NCBI RefSeq assembly: GCF_010091925.1
Contig: NZ_WVID01000008.1
Span: forward strand, 1 to 64,000
Length of the DNA stretch: 64,000 nt
From: Nostoc sp. B(2019)
GTDB taxonomy: Bacteria; Cyanobacteriota; Cyanobacteriia; Cyanobacteriales; Nostocaceae
Direction: 5' to 3'
A program made the position numbers and the translations under genes. Under the pieces are notes generated by a model that saw nothing but the letters and a program-made list of their open reading frames with translations, searched no databases and was not told where the DNA came from. Below are positions 37,653 to 46,904 of the stretch, piece by piece. How positions within the stretch are numbered: position 1 is the first letter of the stretch; each line of letters starts with the position of its first letter.

Positions 37653-39794
37653 ATGCCTGATAGACCTTCATCCGAACCCCCAAAACGCCACAGACGCTTG
37701 CCTGATCAGCGCTGGCAGATTTCCCCACAGCAAACGGAATTAGCCCAAAAGTTGGCGGTTGCGACAAATATTTCACCCACAATCAGTCAGTTGTTGATTA
37801 ATCGCGGTATTGAAACACCAAAACAAGTAGAAACATTTTTAGAGCCAGAGTCTTTAATCTTGCCTTCACCACTAGAAGAGTTCCCAGATTTAGCGATTAG
37901 TTTGGAGTTGTTGCAAGAGGCGATCGCTTTTCAAAAAAAAATCGCCATTTGCGGTGATTACGATGCTGATGGCATGACTAGCACTGCTTTATTATTGCGT
38001 AGTCTCCGCGCTTTAGGCGCACAAGTAGATTACGCTATCCCCAGTCGGATGCATGAAGGCTATGGCATTAATAAACGCATTGTTGAAGAATTTCACAGCG
38101 AAGATGTATGGCTCATTCTGACTGTAGATAACGGTATATCAGCATTTGAACCTATTGCCAGAGCTAGAGAACTTGGTCTTGCAGTTATTATCACCGACCA
38201 CCACGATATTCCCCAACAATTACCACCAGCTAACGCTATCCTCAACCCCAAATTGATAGCAGAATCTTCACCATATCGCGGTGTTGCTGGCGTTGGTGTT
38301 GCTTATATCCTAGCTGTGTCTTTAGCACAACATCTCGGTCAGATGCAAGGTTTGATTAAGCCGATGCTAGCACTGTTTACACTAGGGACGATCGCAGATT
38401 TGGCCCCTTTAACTGGTGTGAATCGCCGCTGGGTAAAACGCGGTTTACAGCATTTACCGAAATCTCAATTACCTGGAATACAGGCTTTAATTCAGGTAGC
38501 TGGGGTGCAGGCGCGGGGGGATGAGAGAGCAGGGGGAGCAGGGGGAGCAGAGGAGCAGGGGAAGAGTAGCAATAACCAAATAACAATTACCAATCCAAAA
38601 TCCCAAATCCCAAATCCCAAATCGTTGAAGCCGGAGGATATCGGCTTTCGCTTAGGGCCGCGAATTAATGCTATTGGTAGGATTGGTAATCCCCAGACAG
38701 TGATTGAACTGCTGATCACAGATGATATGGGGGTAGCGCTGGAACTCGCAATGCAGTGCGAACAAACAAATACGAGTCGCCAGCAAATGTGTGAGCAAAT
38801 TGAACAAGAAGCGATCGCTTATGTAGAGACAGAATTTTTTACCTCTCTACAACAAGATCGTGTATTGTTTATTGTCCAACCCAACTGGCATCATGGCGTT
38901 ATTGGAATTGTCGCCTCCCGCTTACTAGAACGCTACGGCGTCCCGGTGTTCATCGGTACTTATGAGGATGAGGAACACATACGCGGTTCAGCAAGAGGAA
39001 TTCCAGAGTTTCATGTGTTTGAAGCTTTAGAATATTGTCACGATTTACTTGGCAAATTTGGCGGACACAAAGCAGCCGGGGGATTTTCTCTAAAGGCGCA
39101 GAATTTGCAGGCGTTGCGATCGCGTTTGAGTGAGTTTGCTAATCAGTGTCTTGAACCCCAGCACCTCAAACCTCTACTCAAAATTGATGCTCAACTTAAC
39201 CTTAATGAAATAAATCAGCAGTTTTATCAACAGCTTAATGCTTTGCATCCCTGCGGTATGGACAACCCTGATCCGATATTTTGGACACCCAATGTTCAAG
39301 TAGTTGAGCAGCAAACCATTGGCAAGGGTCACATTAAACTAACAGTCATTCAAAATATTGATAATCAGCAGTATAAAATTAAAGCGATCGCCTGGCGTTG
39401 GCGCGACTACTTTCCTTTACCACCACGAGTGGATGTTGCATACAAACTACGAGAAAACCACTTTAACGGCAATACTACCGTCGAGCTTGAGCTAATCGGT
39501 GTCAGACTCCCACAGTCTCACCAATTTTTTGCCTCTTCACGTACCCCGTCAAGCACTACCTTTGAATATCACCAGCGTCAGTATACTTGTGGTTTTTATA
39601 AAAATGGTTTGGGATCAGAATTAAGAATCAAAAATCCTGAAGGTAAGGTCTTAGTTATGCAACCAGGACATATAATCGGTTTACTAGGTACTAATCGTGA
39701 AAACGCCAAAGAGGTTGATTTATCTCAACCACAGTATGACAGTATTATCCAAGCTGCCCTTAAAGCGTTATCAGTCCTGAGTGCTGAGTTATAA
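37653..39794 (+). CDS. recJ: Single-stranded-DNA-specific exonuclease RecJ
   Basis: 713 aa. DHH phosphoesterase motifs: AICGDYDADGMTSTALLL, LTVDNGISAFEP, IITDHHDIPQQLP (DHH), and later GGHKAAGGFSL of the DHHA1 domain, then an OB-fold. It degrades ssDNA 5' to 3' in recombination and mismatch repair. Between VAGVQ and EDIGFRLGPR lies an added stretch (about 290-325; RAGGAGGAEEQGK, then NPKSQIPNPKSLK) encoded by GGAGCAGGGGGAGCAG and CCAAATCCCAAATCCC low-complexity repeats at about 38505-38630. The frame is kept. Confidence 0.95.
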   Translation: MPDRPSSEPPKRHRRLPDQRWQISPQQTELAQKLAVATNISPTISQLLINRGIETPKQVETFLEPESLILPSPLEEFPDLAISLELLQEAIAFQKKIAICGDYDADGMTSTALLLRSLRALGAQVDYAIPSRMHEGYGINKRIVEEFHSEDVWLILTVDNGISAFEPIARARELGLAVIITDHHDIPQQLPPANAILNPKLIAESSPYRGVAGVGVAYILAVSLAQHLGQMQGLIKPMLALFTLGTIADLAPLTGVNRRWVKRGLQHLPKSQLPGIQALIQVAGVQARGDERAGGAGGAEEQGKSSNNQITITNPKSQIPNPKSLKPEDIGFRLGPRINAIGRIGNPQTVIELLITDDMGVALELAMQCEQTNTSRQQMCEQIEQEAIAYVETEFFTSLQQDRVLFIVQPNWHHGVIGIVASRLLERYGVPVFIGTYEDEEHIRGSARGIPEFHVFEALEYCHDLLGKFGGHKAAGGFSLKAQNLQALRSRLSEFANQCLEPQHLKPLLKIDAQLNLNEINQQFYQQLNALHPCGMDNPDPIFWTPNVQVVEQQTIGKGHIKLTVIQNIDNQQYKIKAIAWRWRDYFPLPPRVDVAYKLRENHFNGNTTVELELIGVRLPQSHQFFASSRTPSSTTFEYHQRQYTCGFYKNGLGSELRIKNPEGKVLVMQPGHIIGLLGTNRENAKEVDLSQPQYDSIIQAALKALSVLSAEL

Positions 39795-39927
39795 GTTATC
39801 AGTAATGAGTTTTGAGTTTTAACTTCAACAAATTTCTTCAGTTCAGCAACGCCAGTTGCCACATCGGAGGGAATCCCTGCAACACACTGGCTCCTCTACA
39901 CTTATTCCTACTCAGCACTCAGCACTC

Positions 39928-40059
39928 TTATAGATTTCCGTTGCGAAATGCCAGCACAAAGATTACCACTGGCCCAGCAATTATGATTAGAGCCACAGAC
40001 AGTAATTGGAAAATAACTTCCCAATTGATACTGGTGAAGGTGTTAAATAAAGCGTCCAT
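39928..40059 (-). CDS. psb30: Photosystem II protein Psb30 (Ycf12)
   Basis: 43 aa, too short for many ORF finders. ATG at 40057-40059, stop TAA at 39928-39930. The sequence starts MDALFNTFTSINWEVIFQLL and continues through the diagnostic IIIAGPVVIFVLAFRNG, a single membrane helix. GGGAGG lies 11 bases upstream. Psb30 is a small PSII subunit near cytochrome b559 that stabilises the complex. It is antisense to a meaningless plus-strand ORF. Confidence 0.9.
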   Translation of the reverse strand: MDALFNTFTSINWEVIFQLLSVALIIIAGPVVIFVLAFRNGNL

Positions 40060-40194
40060 TTTTTCTCTTTTCCTCCCAATAGCCTTAAAAAATTCAATAG
40101 CTCAGTTGCAAAACCCGCCTTCGATCATATCCGGCGAGCGCCAGTCGCATTTAATTTACTTAACAAAAGTATAAGAAAAAACATAAAAACGTAA

Positions 40195-40312
40195 AATAGA
40201 GGGACTAAAGACTCTTAACAAGGGGAAAAGGTAAAAGGGGAGAGGGATGGTTTTTCCTTTTTCCCCTTACCCCTTTCCCTTTACCCAATTCTTAATCCCC
40301 AATACCCAAACA
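40195..40312. repeat. Palindromic GGGGAAAAGG / CCTTTCCCC repeat
   Basis: A purine arm (ACAAGGGGAAAAGGTAAAAG) followed after GATGGTTTTT by a pyrimidine arm (CCCCTTACCCCTTTCCC). Same layout as at 25640-25720, including the preceding GACTCTTAA. It fills the gap between psb30 and the YkgJ-type gene and ends just before its ATG. Confidence 0.75.
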
Positions 40313-40313
40313 A

Positions 40314-40664
40314 ATGGCAACTTGGCAATGTGTAAAGCAATGTGGAGCCTGCTGTAATCTTGATCCAGCAGAGCGTCCAGACTTAGATCAGTATCTTTCA
40401 CCAGCAGAACTGGAACTATACCTCAGCATGGTAGGTGAAGGAGGATGGTGCGTTAATTTAGACCGTGCTACACGAGAATGCCGTATCTATGCTAATCGTC
40501 CTCGCTTCTGTCGCGTAGATCCAAAAATATTTCAAGATATGTATGGGATTGAGGCAGAAGAACTCAACGAGTTTGCTATTGACTGCTGTCGCCAGCAAAT
40601 AGAGGGAGTATATGGCGATCGCAGTTTAGAAATGCTCCGCTTTGAACGATCTGTTGGACTGTGA
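40314..40664 (+). CDS. YkgJ family cysteine-cluster protein
   Basis: 116 aa. Cys pattern CVKQCGACC at the start, then WCVNLDRATRECRIYANRPRFCRVDP-type segment (split here: GWCVNLDRATREC and PRFCRV), and DCC later: eight or so Cys fitting a zinc or Fe-S binding YkgJ domain. Function unknown. It lies 104 bases upstream of the UPF0016 pair on the same strand; a role linked to metal handling is possible but only inferred. Confidence 0.85.
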   Translation: MATWQCVKQCGACCNLDPAERPDLDQYLSPAELELYLSMVGEGGWCVNLDRATRECRIYANRPRFCRVDPKIFQDMYGIEAEELNEFAIDCCRQQIEGVYGDRSLEMLRFERSVGL

Positions 40665-40768
40665 TTTCGTTTCTCACTCTCTTCCTACTTTGTGGGGTTG
40701 CAATTTATTACAAGAATCTGAGAATATGATAAGAATATGAAAGTAACCTAGGAAGAAAATTACTGCCT

Positions 40769-41200
40769 GTGAAACTTGATTCTGCACCTTTGGGCTTTTC
40801 TGGCATATCTCAAACTGAGATCGAGCTAGAACTGGAAGACAGCATCGATTCTAAATTAACTACTGCGACGCTAATTGAGCCAGTTCAGCCTGTAGTTGCC
40901 GATAGTCCTCAAAAGCAGCAATCAGCAGCGGTAATTTTTGGTACAACCTTCATCACCATTTTTCTAGCAGAAATTGGAGATAAAACCCAGCTATCCACTC
41001 TGTTAATGAGTGCAGAATCTCATTCACCGTGGATAGTATTTATGGGATCTGCGGCTGCACTGATAACCACTAGTCTATTAAGTGTACTTTTAGGTAGTTG
41101 GATAGCCAGCCGACTCAGCCCGAAAATTGTGGAAAAATCAGCAGGGGTGATGTTGCTGGTGATTTCTCTAATGCTATTTTGGGACGTGTTTCAGGGGTAG
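40769..41200 (+). CDS. Half-size UPF0016 (TMEM165/GDT1) cation transporter, first subunit
   Basis: 143 aa from GTG 40769. A 50-residue soluble N-terminus is followed by three membrane helices carrying one family signature EIGDKTQLSTLL. Full-length UPF0016 proteins have six helices and two E-x-G-D-(K/R) motifs; this has one of each half. With the next gene it should form a two-component transporter. Cyanobacterial relatives export Mn2+; split pairs have been called hemi manganese exchangers (Hmx) in Anabaena, to my recollection. Confidence 0.85.
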   Translation: MKLDSAPLGFSGISQTEIELELEDSIDSKLTTATLIEPVQPVVADSPQKQQSAAVIFGTTFITIFLAEIGDKTQLSTLLMSAESHSPWIVFMGSAAALITTSLLSVLLGSWIASRLSPKIVEKSAGVMLLVISLMLFWDVFQG

Positions 41201-41308
41201 TCATTTGTCATTTCTTAGGAGGCACAAGCAGAAGTTAGTTATTTTCTCCCTTTCCCCTTTCCCCTTTTCCCCCTTGTCTTCCTTATCCCCCACTCCCCCT
41301 TAATCAAT

Positions 41309-41611
41309 ATGGACTGGCATCTTTTAGGATTGAGCTTTATTACAGTTTTTTTATCAGAGTTAGGTGATAAAAGTCAGTTAGCGGCGATCGCACTTTCCGG
41401 GCGTTGTCAATCTCCGCGTGCTGTGTTCTTCGGTGCAGCAGGCGCACTACTGTTAACCAGCCTTTTAGGAGCATTAGCAGGGGGAGCAGTAGCAGAATTA
41501 TTACCCACACGCTTATTGAAAGCGATCGCTGCTGTGGGGTTCGCTATCCTCGCTGTGCGCCTGCTGTTTTTTAACAATGAAGCTTCCTCGGATTCTGAGC
41601 AAACGCCGTAA
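41309..41611 (+). CDS. Half-size UPF0016 (TMEM165/GDT1) cation transporter, second subunit
   Basis: 100 aa, almost only membrane: LLGLSFITVFLSELGDKSQL (signature ELGDKSQLA), then AVFFGAAGALLLTSLLGALA and a third helix, with a short acidic tail. It is the partner half of the preceding protein and both signatures are intact. Between the two genes is a CCCTTTCCCC low-complexity tract of 100 bases, so the pair may not be tightly coupled in translation. A bidirectional terminator follows. Confidence 0.85.
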   Translation: MDWHLLGLSFITVFLSELGDKSQLAAIALSGRCQSPRAVFFGAAGALLLTSLLGALAGGAVAELLPTRLLKAIAAVGFAILAVRLLFFNNEASSDSEQTP

Positions 41612-41651
41612 CTAAATCCTTTGGGTTGTGCATTCAGATAAACCATACAGC

Positions 41652-41684
41652 AAAAAGACGCCAAGTATTTCTTAGCGTCTTTGC
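41652..41684. terminator. Bidirectional terminator between convergent genes
   Basis: AAAGACGC (41654-41661) and GCGTCTTT (41675-41682) form an 8-bp stem with flanking A and T runs on both sides, 43 bases from the UPF0016 stop and 26 bases from the stop of the opposite gene. Fits termination on both strands. Confidence 0.75.
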
Positions 41685-41707
41685 AATTTCTATGTAAGAT
41701 TTAACTT

Positions 41708-42205
41708 TTAAAATTGCTGTCGCCAGCACCAGCTTAAAAGCGTGCCACCAGCTAATAGCTTGACTACTTCTAACAGCCAATAACCACCGTGCAATAAATT
41801 CATTGTTGATGGAATTGCAGCAGCGGCTTCAAATAGATTAAGTTGAACTCCTATGGCGCACATTTGCGGAGTTAAGAAATAGGTGTCAAGCAGAGCTATA
41901 GTTAGCAGCAGCGCAGATAAAACAATACCGCCAAGACGCCAGTAAGATTGGGTTTTACTTAAAGCCAGTGCCCCAGTCAATACCACAGCAGCAGATAATA
42001 ATTCCATGCGATTAAAATTCCAAAAAATCACATAGCCTGCTGTAGTAAAACCAGCTTGATTCATCATCCCAGAAAGATAAAGACTAGGCATAATTACCCA
42101 ATCTAAAACTACACTGGCACTGAGCCAAAAGCCCAAAGTCAGCATAATGGCGGTTTGCCAAATTGGTCGCTTTAATTCAAAGCTAGAGCTAGAAATAGCA
42201 GTCAT
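41708..42205 (-). CDS. Four-helix membrane protein (DUF4149-like)
   Basis: 165 aa. Four hydrophobic segments: AIMLTLGFWLSASVVLDWVI, the MELLSAAVVLTGALAL region, GIVLSALLLTIALLDTYFL and a last one ending LLAGGTLLSWCW. The FWLSASVVLDWVIMPSLY motif and the central NFNRMEL resemble DUF4149-type proteins, but I am not certain. Function unknown. Confidence 0.6.
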   Translation of the reverse strand: MTAISSSSFELKRPIWQTAIMLTLGFWLSASVVLDWVIMPSLYLSGMMNQAGFTTAGYVIFWNFNRMELLSAAVVLTGALALSKTQSYWRLGGIVLSALLLTIALLDTYFLTPQMCAIGVQLNLFEAAAAIPSTMNLLHGGYWLLEVVKLLAGGTLLSWCWRQQF

Positions 42206-42449
42206 AAAATAATTGCCTGTGTTGTACTCTTAGTGTGTAACCTCACCAGTTAGTTTGACAACAAATATCAATTATCCTTTACAAAGCAATTGCCACTTTT
42301 GAAGCGATCGCTGTTATTTTTGGCTAAATCCTAATATCTTTTAATTTTGCTTGAGAAATATTACATTAAAATAAATTTCTTCAATTTAGAAAAACCTATA
42401 AAAAATCAGTCCAAGTATAATTTTGGACTGAGAAATAAAAATTACTCGC

Positions 42450-42896
42450 CTAAGTTAATGAACTAGCTTTAGGTGTTGCTATTTCATGCATTAATTCAGA
42501 CGCATTGTAATTATCAGTGATAACTTGTGGACAACGCATACAAGCTGCCCTGCCTTCTTGTTGCCACCAACGACAGTCTCGGCGTATTGGACAGGGAGGC
42601 AGTTCCGCCGCTACTGTGGGCAATTTCTCGACAATGTGCATTGCCAGGCGACAGTCTCTACCATCAAAATGCTGGCAACCTTTAGCCGCGCAAGGTGCTG
42701 CCGTCCGAAAAACTTCAGTAGGTGTAACTGGGCTAACTTTTGCTATCAGTTCATCTGTCACAAGTGTCGGCTGCTTAAGATAAGCTACACGGGGTTCTGT
42801 CACCGTCCCACTGATTAAACCAAAAACAACACTATTCGCCATTTCTGGTCTAGCACTTGGGCAAAGTGTGGTCTTATTAGTACCAATATTTTCCAT
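42450..42896 (-). CDS. Cys-rich protein of unknown function
   Basis: 148 aa from ATG 42896 (MENIGTNKTTLCPS), chosen because GGAGG lies seven bases upstream; a TTG start at 42929 is open but has no site. The C-terminal half carries eight Cys: CAAKGCQHFDGRDC, then PPCPIRRDCRWWQQEGRAAC and MRCPQ. The spacing suggests a metal or Fe-S binding domain. It lies 48 bases downstream of the GG-leader-like peptide gene on the same strand and is probably co-transcribed with it. Not recognised. Confidence 0.7.
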   Translation of the reverse strand: MENIGTNKTTLCPSARPEMANSVVFGLISGTVTEPRVAYLKQPTLVTDELIAKVSPVTPTEVFRTAAPCAAKGCQHFDGRDCRLAMHIVEKLPTVAAELPPCPIRRDCRWWQQEGRAACMRCPQVITDNYNASELMHEIATPKASSLT

Positions 42897-42944
42897 CAGT
42901 GGAGCCTCCAACAAAGAGTATTTTTTCAACTTGAAGGCTGTAAA

Positions 42945-43193
42945 CTAAGCTACTGGCGGATTAGTGGCAATTATCCCAACTGTAGTCGGCGGCTTAACTG
43001 GCCGTTTAGGTGGTGTGTAAACAGGAATAGGCTGAGCACCCAGAGTCGAACCACCTACAATGTTTGCTGCTTCATCATCAGATAAAGTTGGCAAAGCATC
43101 TTCTGAATGTAAAGCCTCGTTCCGTCTTGCTACTGCATTCTCAACTGCTTGTTCAAGCAAATCTGTAATTTCAATTCTTTGTTTCCTTTCCAT
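42945..43193 (-). CDS. Small GG-leader-like peptide with Pro-rich tail
   Basis: 82 aa from ATG 43193, which has AGGAG seven bases upstream; an ATG two codons earlier is too close to it. A helical charged N-terminus (ITDLLEQAVENAVARRNEAL) leads to LPTLSDDEAANIVGGS, which resembles the double-glycine end of leaders of secreted peptides. The following 34 residues are Pro-rich without Cys (PIPVYTPPKRPVKPP). Possible exported peptide or natural-product precursor; this is inference, since no peptidase or transporter is adjacent. Confidence 0.6.
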   Translation of the reverse strand: MERKQRIEITDLLEQAVENAVARRNEALHSEDALPTLSDDEAANIVGGSTLGAQPIPVYTPPKRPVKPPTTVGIIATNPPVA

Positions 43194-43199
43194 ATCCAT

Positions 43200-43684
43200 G
43201 CTCCTCTTAATTTTGGGAACTTGACTAAATTAGGTCTAAGCACTAAGTAGCATTATTGCTTAATTATTCCTCAAATTGTAGACAATAAAAAAGTTCTTCA
43301 GCTAAAGGTTAAAACTTTATATTCCATAAAAATAAACTATTTATGTCCCTAAAGTTTTATGAATCCTCAGTTGTTTATTACTACCTTTCCAGTCTACATC
43401 TGTGTATTTTGCATAATATTTATGCTTAAGAACCTGTAGTTAATCTAGCCTTCAACTTCCATATTATTAAAGTCTCACATCTTGCAGCACTTTCAAGGGC
43501 AGGCAAGACACCCAACGCTACAGATACAACAAATTCTTGTAAACGTGTGTCTTTTAGAGAGGCGCAAAGCTAGTTTTGCGCCCCTACCGCTGCATCCAAA
43601 TGAAAGCCGTTATAGTCGAATACTGACAAAAAAATAAAACATTTATATCTCAAATATTTCTGCAAACAATAATACCTACCGAGC
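43200..43684. other. 485-bp intergenic region with one hairpin
   Basis: GGCGCAAA-GCTAGT-TTTGCGCC (43561-43582) is an 8-bp perfect stem, about 100 bases past the end of the cyclase gene, and could end that minus-strand transcript (a CTCTCTAAAAG follows on that strand). The rest is AT-rich and contains the promoter of the GG-leader-like peptide gene. Confidence 0.55.
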
Positions 43685-46270
43685 TTATTTCTCGTGAAAT
43701 GTCCAGACACCCTCATCCCAATCTGCATCTGATGGGGGTGACTGCAACCAATGCTGACAACGTCGCAGATGTAACATAGCAGCTTTGTCATTCTTATCAG
43801 CTGATAAAACTTTGGCAAACTCGGCTTTAGCAAAGGTAAACTGGCGATTGAGATAATACTCGCGTCCTCTATGATAATGCTCAATCACTTGCAATTTTTC
43901 GCTACTAATTGGGTCAGAACGCAAACTCACTAATTCGTATATAGCTACTGGCTCATTTCTACCCTTGACGCGAATATAATCTAGTTCCCTCGCCCAAATA
44001 TCATCTTGGCAAGGTTGATAAGTGTTATCGCTAATAATAATGTCGCAACCATATTGTTTACTAACACTTTCTAGTCGGGAGCCAAGATTAACACCATCAC
44101 CAATTGCGGTAAATTCCATCCGCTTACTAGAGCCAATATTACCACTGATCACGGTATCAGAGTTGATACCAATACCGATATTAATTCTTGGCTTATTAGC
44201 TATATAACGACGTTGATTAAAATCTTGTAAACGATGGCGCATTTCTAGAGATGTTTGCACTGCCATCCAAGCGTGTTCTTCTAATGGTAAAGGAGAACCA
44301 AACACAGCCATGATCGCATCGCCGATGTATTTATCAAGAGTACCTTTATGTTTAAAAACTGCCTCTACCATTGATTCAAAATATTCATTGAGCATACTCA
44401 CCACTTCTTCTGCTTCCAGGTTTTCTGTCAAAGTAGTGTAGCCACGAATATCAGAAAATAAAATTGAAACTTCTTTGCGATCGCCTCCTAATTTAGCATC
44501 ATCCAATTTCAGCAATTCTTCCGCTAATTCCTGGGTCATATAGCGGTACATTGTACTTTTGAGGCGCTTTTCATCACTGATATCTTCCATCACAACTAGC
44601 GCCCCACGAACTTGCTGTTGATCGCTAGCATCAGCAATTGTGTTAATCGATAAATTAATACTGTGCTGTTCTGTACCAGTAGTCACAAGTGTGCGATCAG
44701 GGTAATATTGCTGACGACTTTTTAAGTCTGTTCCATGTAAAGCATCCTGACACCACTTACTAAAGTCGCTTTCTTTAATGCCGATCACATCATTAACTAA
44801 TTTACCTTCTAAACGGTCTTCTAATTCCAGCCCTAACAAACGCTTGGCACTTTCATTAGCAGCGATAATTAATCCAGTTTTATCAGTAGAAACCACTCCA
44901 TTAGAAAGACTACGCAAAATATCTCGCTGCATTTGCTCTTGTTGCTTGACTGTGGCAAACAACTGTGCATTTTGTAATGCCACACCCGCTTGAATATTAA
45001 AAGCTTCCATGAACTCTTCATCATTGCGGTCAAAGCTAGCTTGGAAGCATTCGGGAGCTTTGGGCCAATACGCTGGATTATAAAGCGGAAAATCCCCTGA
45101 TTTCTTTTTATTTACTAGCTGTGTAACACCAATCAATTCTTGATCGGCGTTAAACACTGGCATACATAGTAAACTACAGGTGCGATAGCCATTTTGCTGG
45201 TCAATTTGTTTGGCTGTCTCAGAGTCAGGGTGCTCATATAAATCAAAGGGAATATTCAGCTTTTTGCCAGAAGCAGCGACTATACCAGCAAAGCCTTTAC
45301 CTACAGGTATTCGCAACTCTTTTGTTGAGCCATCGTCCTGAGTGATTTTCGTCCATAATTGATGGCGATCGCGGTCTATTAACCATAGGGTACTGCGATC
45401 GGCGTTCATCAGTTCCTTCGCCTCATCCATTACTCGTTTTAGAGTATCTTCTAAATCAAGACTGCTTTGAGAGAGCGACTTAATCGCTTTCATCAGCGCC
45501 GCCACCGCTCTTTGTTTTTGGGTTGCTACATAAAAAGAGCGCGACGACTCTAAAATCAGTCGAATTGAAGGAGCAAATTCTTGAAATAATTGTTCGTCAG
45601 CACTGGTAAAGCCTCTAGTATCAATGCGCTCTGCAAGTGAAGCATCTGGATCATTAACAGAGTTTAATTTATTTAGTAATTGCACCACTGCAACTAATTG
45701 CCCATGTTCATTCAACAGTGGCAAAGCCAGCATGGTGTAGGTGCGATAGCCAGTTCTTTTTTCTTGTTCCTGGGCAAAATGCGATCGCGGATCGTTATAA
45801 AAATCAAAAGGAATATTGATAACTTGCTTGAAAGTGGCGACTTCACCACCAATGCCTTTATCTGCTGGGATACGAATTTCTAAAGAGCGATCGCCCTCCG
45901 CCTCCGCTACTATTGACCAGAGTTCTTTTTTTTCTTCATCTAATAAAAATATTGTCGTGCGATCTGCCCCCAGTAATTCCCCAGTTTTCAAGGTAATTGA
46001 ATGCAACATTTCTTGCAGAATTGTTTCAAACCCCTGAGAATCAAGCATTGACAGGGTTTGATGGACAATCTGTAATTTTTGCTCGACATCCCTAACAACC
46101 TGTTTAAAAGTATCCTGAGTCAGAGGAGCAAGAAACGTAGAAATAGTTCCTTGCCTTGTGGCAAGAGCACCCACAGGAGCAGAATTTGGTTGTAAGTCAT
46201 GGTTTTCTTGGTTACGAACACCAATAATCAAATCGGCGGTTTCCCCAGAACTACCTTGATACACTGACAT
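43685..46270 (-). CDS. cyaB1: Adenylate cyclase, GAF-GAF-PAS-class III (CyaB1-like)
   Basis: 861 aa from ATG 46270 (MSVYQGSSGETADL); the frame opens three codons earlier. GAF-A about 60-225 and GAF-B about 245-420, both with the NKxxD/F-type ends (QLLNKLNSVNDPD, QLVNKKKSGDF) expected of cyclic-nucleotide-binding GAFs. PAS about 440-560. Cyclase domain about 590-780: SILFSDIRGYTTLTENL (metal Asp), DKYIGDAIMAVFG (second Asp; Lys as adenine-selecting residue), EFTAIGDGVNLGSRLE with Thr where most cyclases have Asp, a feature I recall from Anabaena CyaB1. C-terminal TPR-like helices. GAF-B binding of cAMP would give positive feedback. Confidence 0.9.
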   Translation of the reverse strand: MSVYQGSSGETADLIIGVRNQENHDLQPNSAPVGALATRQGTISTFLAPLTQDTFKQVVRDVEQKLQIVHQTLSMLDSQGFETILQEMLHSITLKTGELLGADRTTIFLLDEEKKELWSIVAEAEGDRSLEIRIPADKGIGGEVATFKQVINIPFDFYNDPRSHFAQEQEKRTGYRTYTMLALPLLNEHGQLVAVVQLLNKLNSVNDPDASLAERIDTRGFTSADEQLFQEFAPSIRLILESSRSFYVATQKQRAVAALMKAIKSLSQSSLDLEDTLKRVMDEAKELMNADRSTLWLIDRDRHQLWTKITQDDGSTKELRIPVGKGFAGIVAASGKKLNIPFDLYEHPDSETAKQIDQQNGYRTCSLLCMPVFNADQELIGVTQLVNKKKSGDFPLYNPAYWPKAPECFQASFDRNDEEFMEAFNIQAGVALQNAQLFATVKQQEQMQRDILRSLSNGVVSTDKTGLIIAANESAKRLLGLELEDRLEGKLVNDVIGIKESDFSKWCQDALHGTDLKSRQQYYPDRTLVTTGTEQHSINLSINTIADASDQQQVRGALVVMEDISDEKRLKSTMYRYMTQELAEELLKLDDAKLGGDRKEVSILFSDIRGYTTLTENLEAEEVVSMLNEYFESMVEAVFKHKGTLDKYIGDAIMAVFGSPLPLEEHAWMAVQTSLEMRHRLQDFNQRRYIANKPRINIGIGINSDTVISGNIGSSKRMEFTAIGDGVNLGSRLESVSKQYGCDIIISDNTYQPCQDDIWARELDYIRVKGRNEPVAIYELVSLRSDPISSEKLQVIEHYHRGREYYLNRQFTFAKAEFAKVLSADKNDKAAMLHLRRCQHWLQSPPSDADWDEGVWTFHEK

Positions 46271-46904
46271 AACTACCATTTGATATAACAGGATTAGATT
46301 TTAGGATGTTTAACAATGCAATTAAATTTATGTAAGTAGTGCTAAAAGCAACAATTGCTAGACATTATCCACAGTTTAGTCGCTTGTTCAGCTAGCGTCA
46401 TCCTGTAGACTAAAGAGCAGATGCGGTGTAGATAACTTGCCACTCATTGAACATCCAATCTGAAGATGCATTGGCTCTAATCTGCGATCGCCAGGTTTGC
46501 AGATATTACCAGATCACTTAGCTATCATCTACTTGACTGGCAATACTTATGCAGGTAATGTATACATATTTCTTAAGTATGCGGCTAAACAAACAGTTTC
46601 CTGTTCAAAATAGTCAGGTTGCCAGAGCCAAAAACATAACATTTTTCTAGGTACGCCAGACAAATCAATCACAGTAATGCATGGGCAGGTAAGGTACTTA
46701 GCTCAGAATTATATAAAGTTGTGTAACAAATTTTTGATTGTTGCATAAAACCCAGAGTAAGAGCCGTAGATATAAAAGGAGACACTAAATTCCATCAGGA
46801 AAGTCTCCACGTTACTAAATTACTTTTTGGTTATCGTTCATCCTCAGCAATTCATTTCCAAACATTTATTCAATTGCTGTTTCTTGAAAGGGGTACATTT
46901 ACAT
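46271..46904. other. Divergent intergenic region, 630 bp
   Basis: Holds promoters for the cyclase (minus) and the small Pro-rich protein (plus). A weak hairpin GGAGAC...GTCTCC (about 46779-46809) sits in the leader of the latter. No other coding signal; HIP1-like GCGATCGC at 46484. Confidence 0.5.

Noticed and set aside
39812-40174. 120-codon plus-strand ORF after recJ
   Set aside because: Composition is not protein-like and it runs antisense over the clear psb30 gene.
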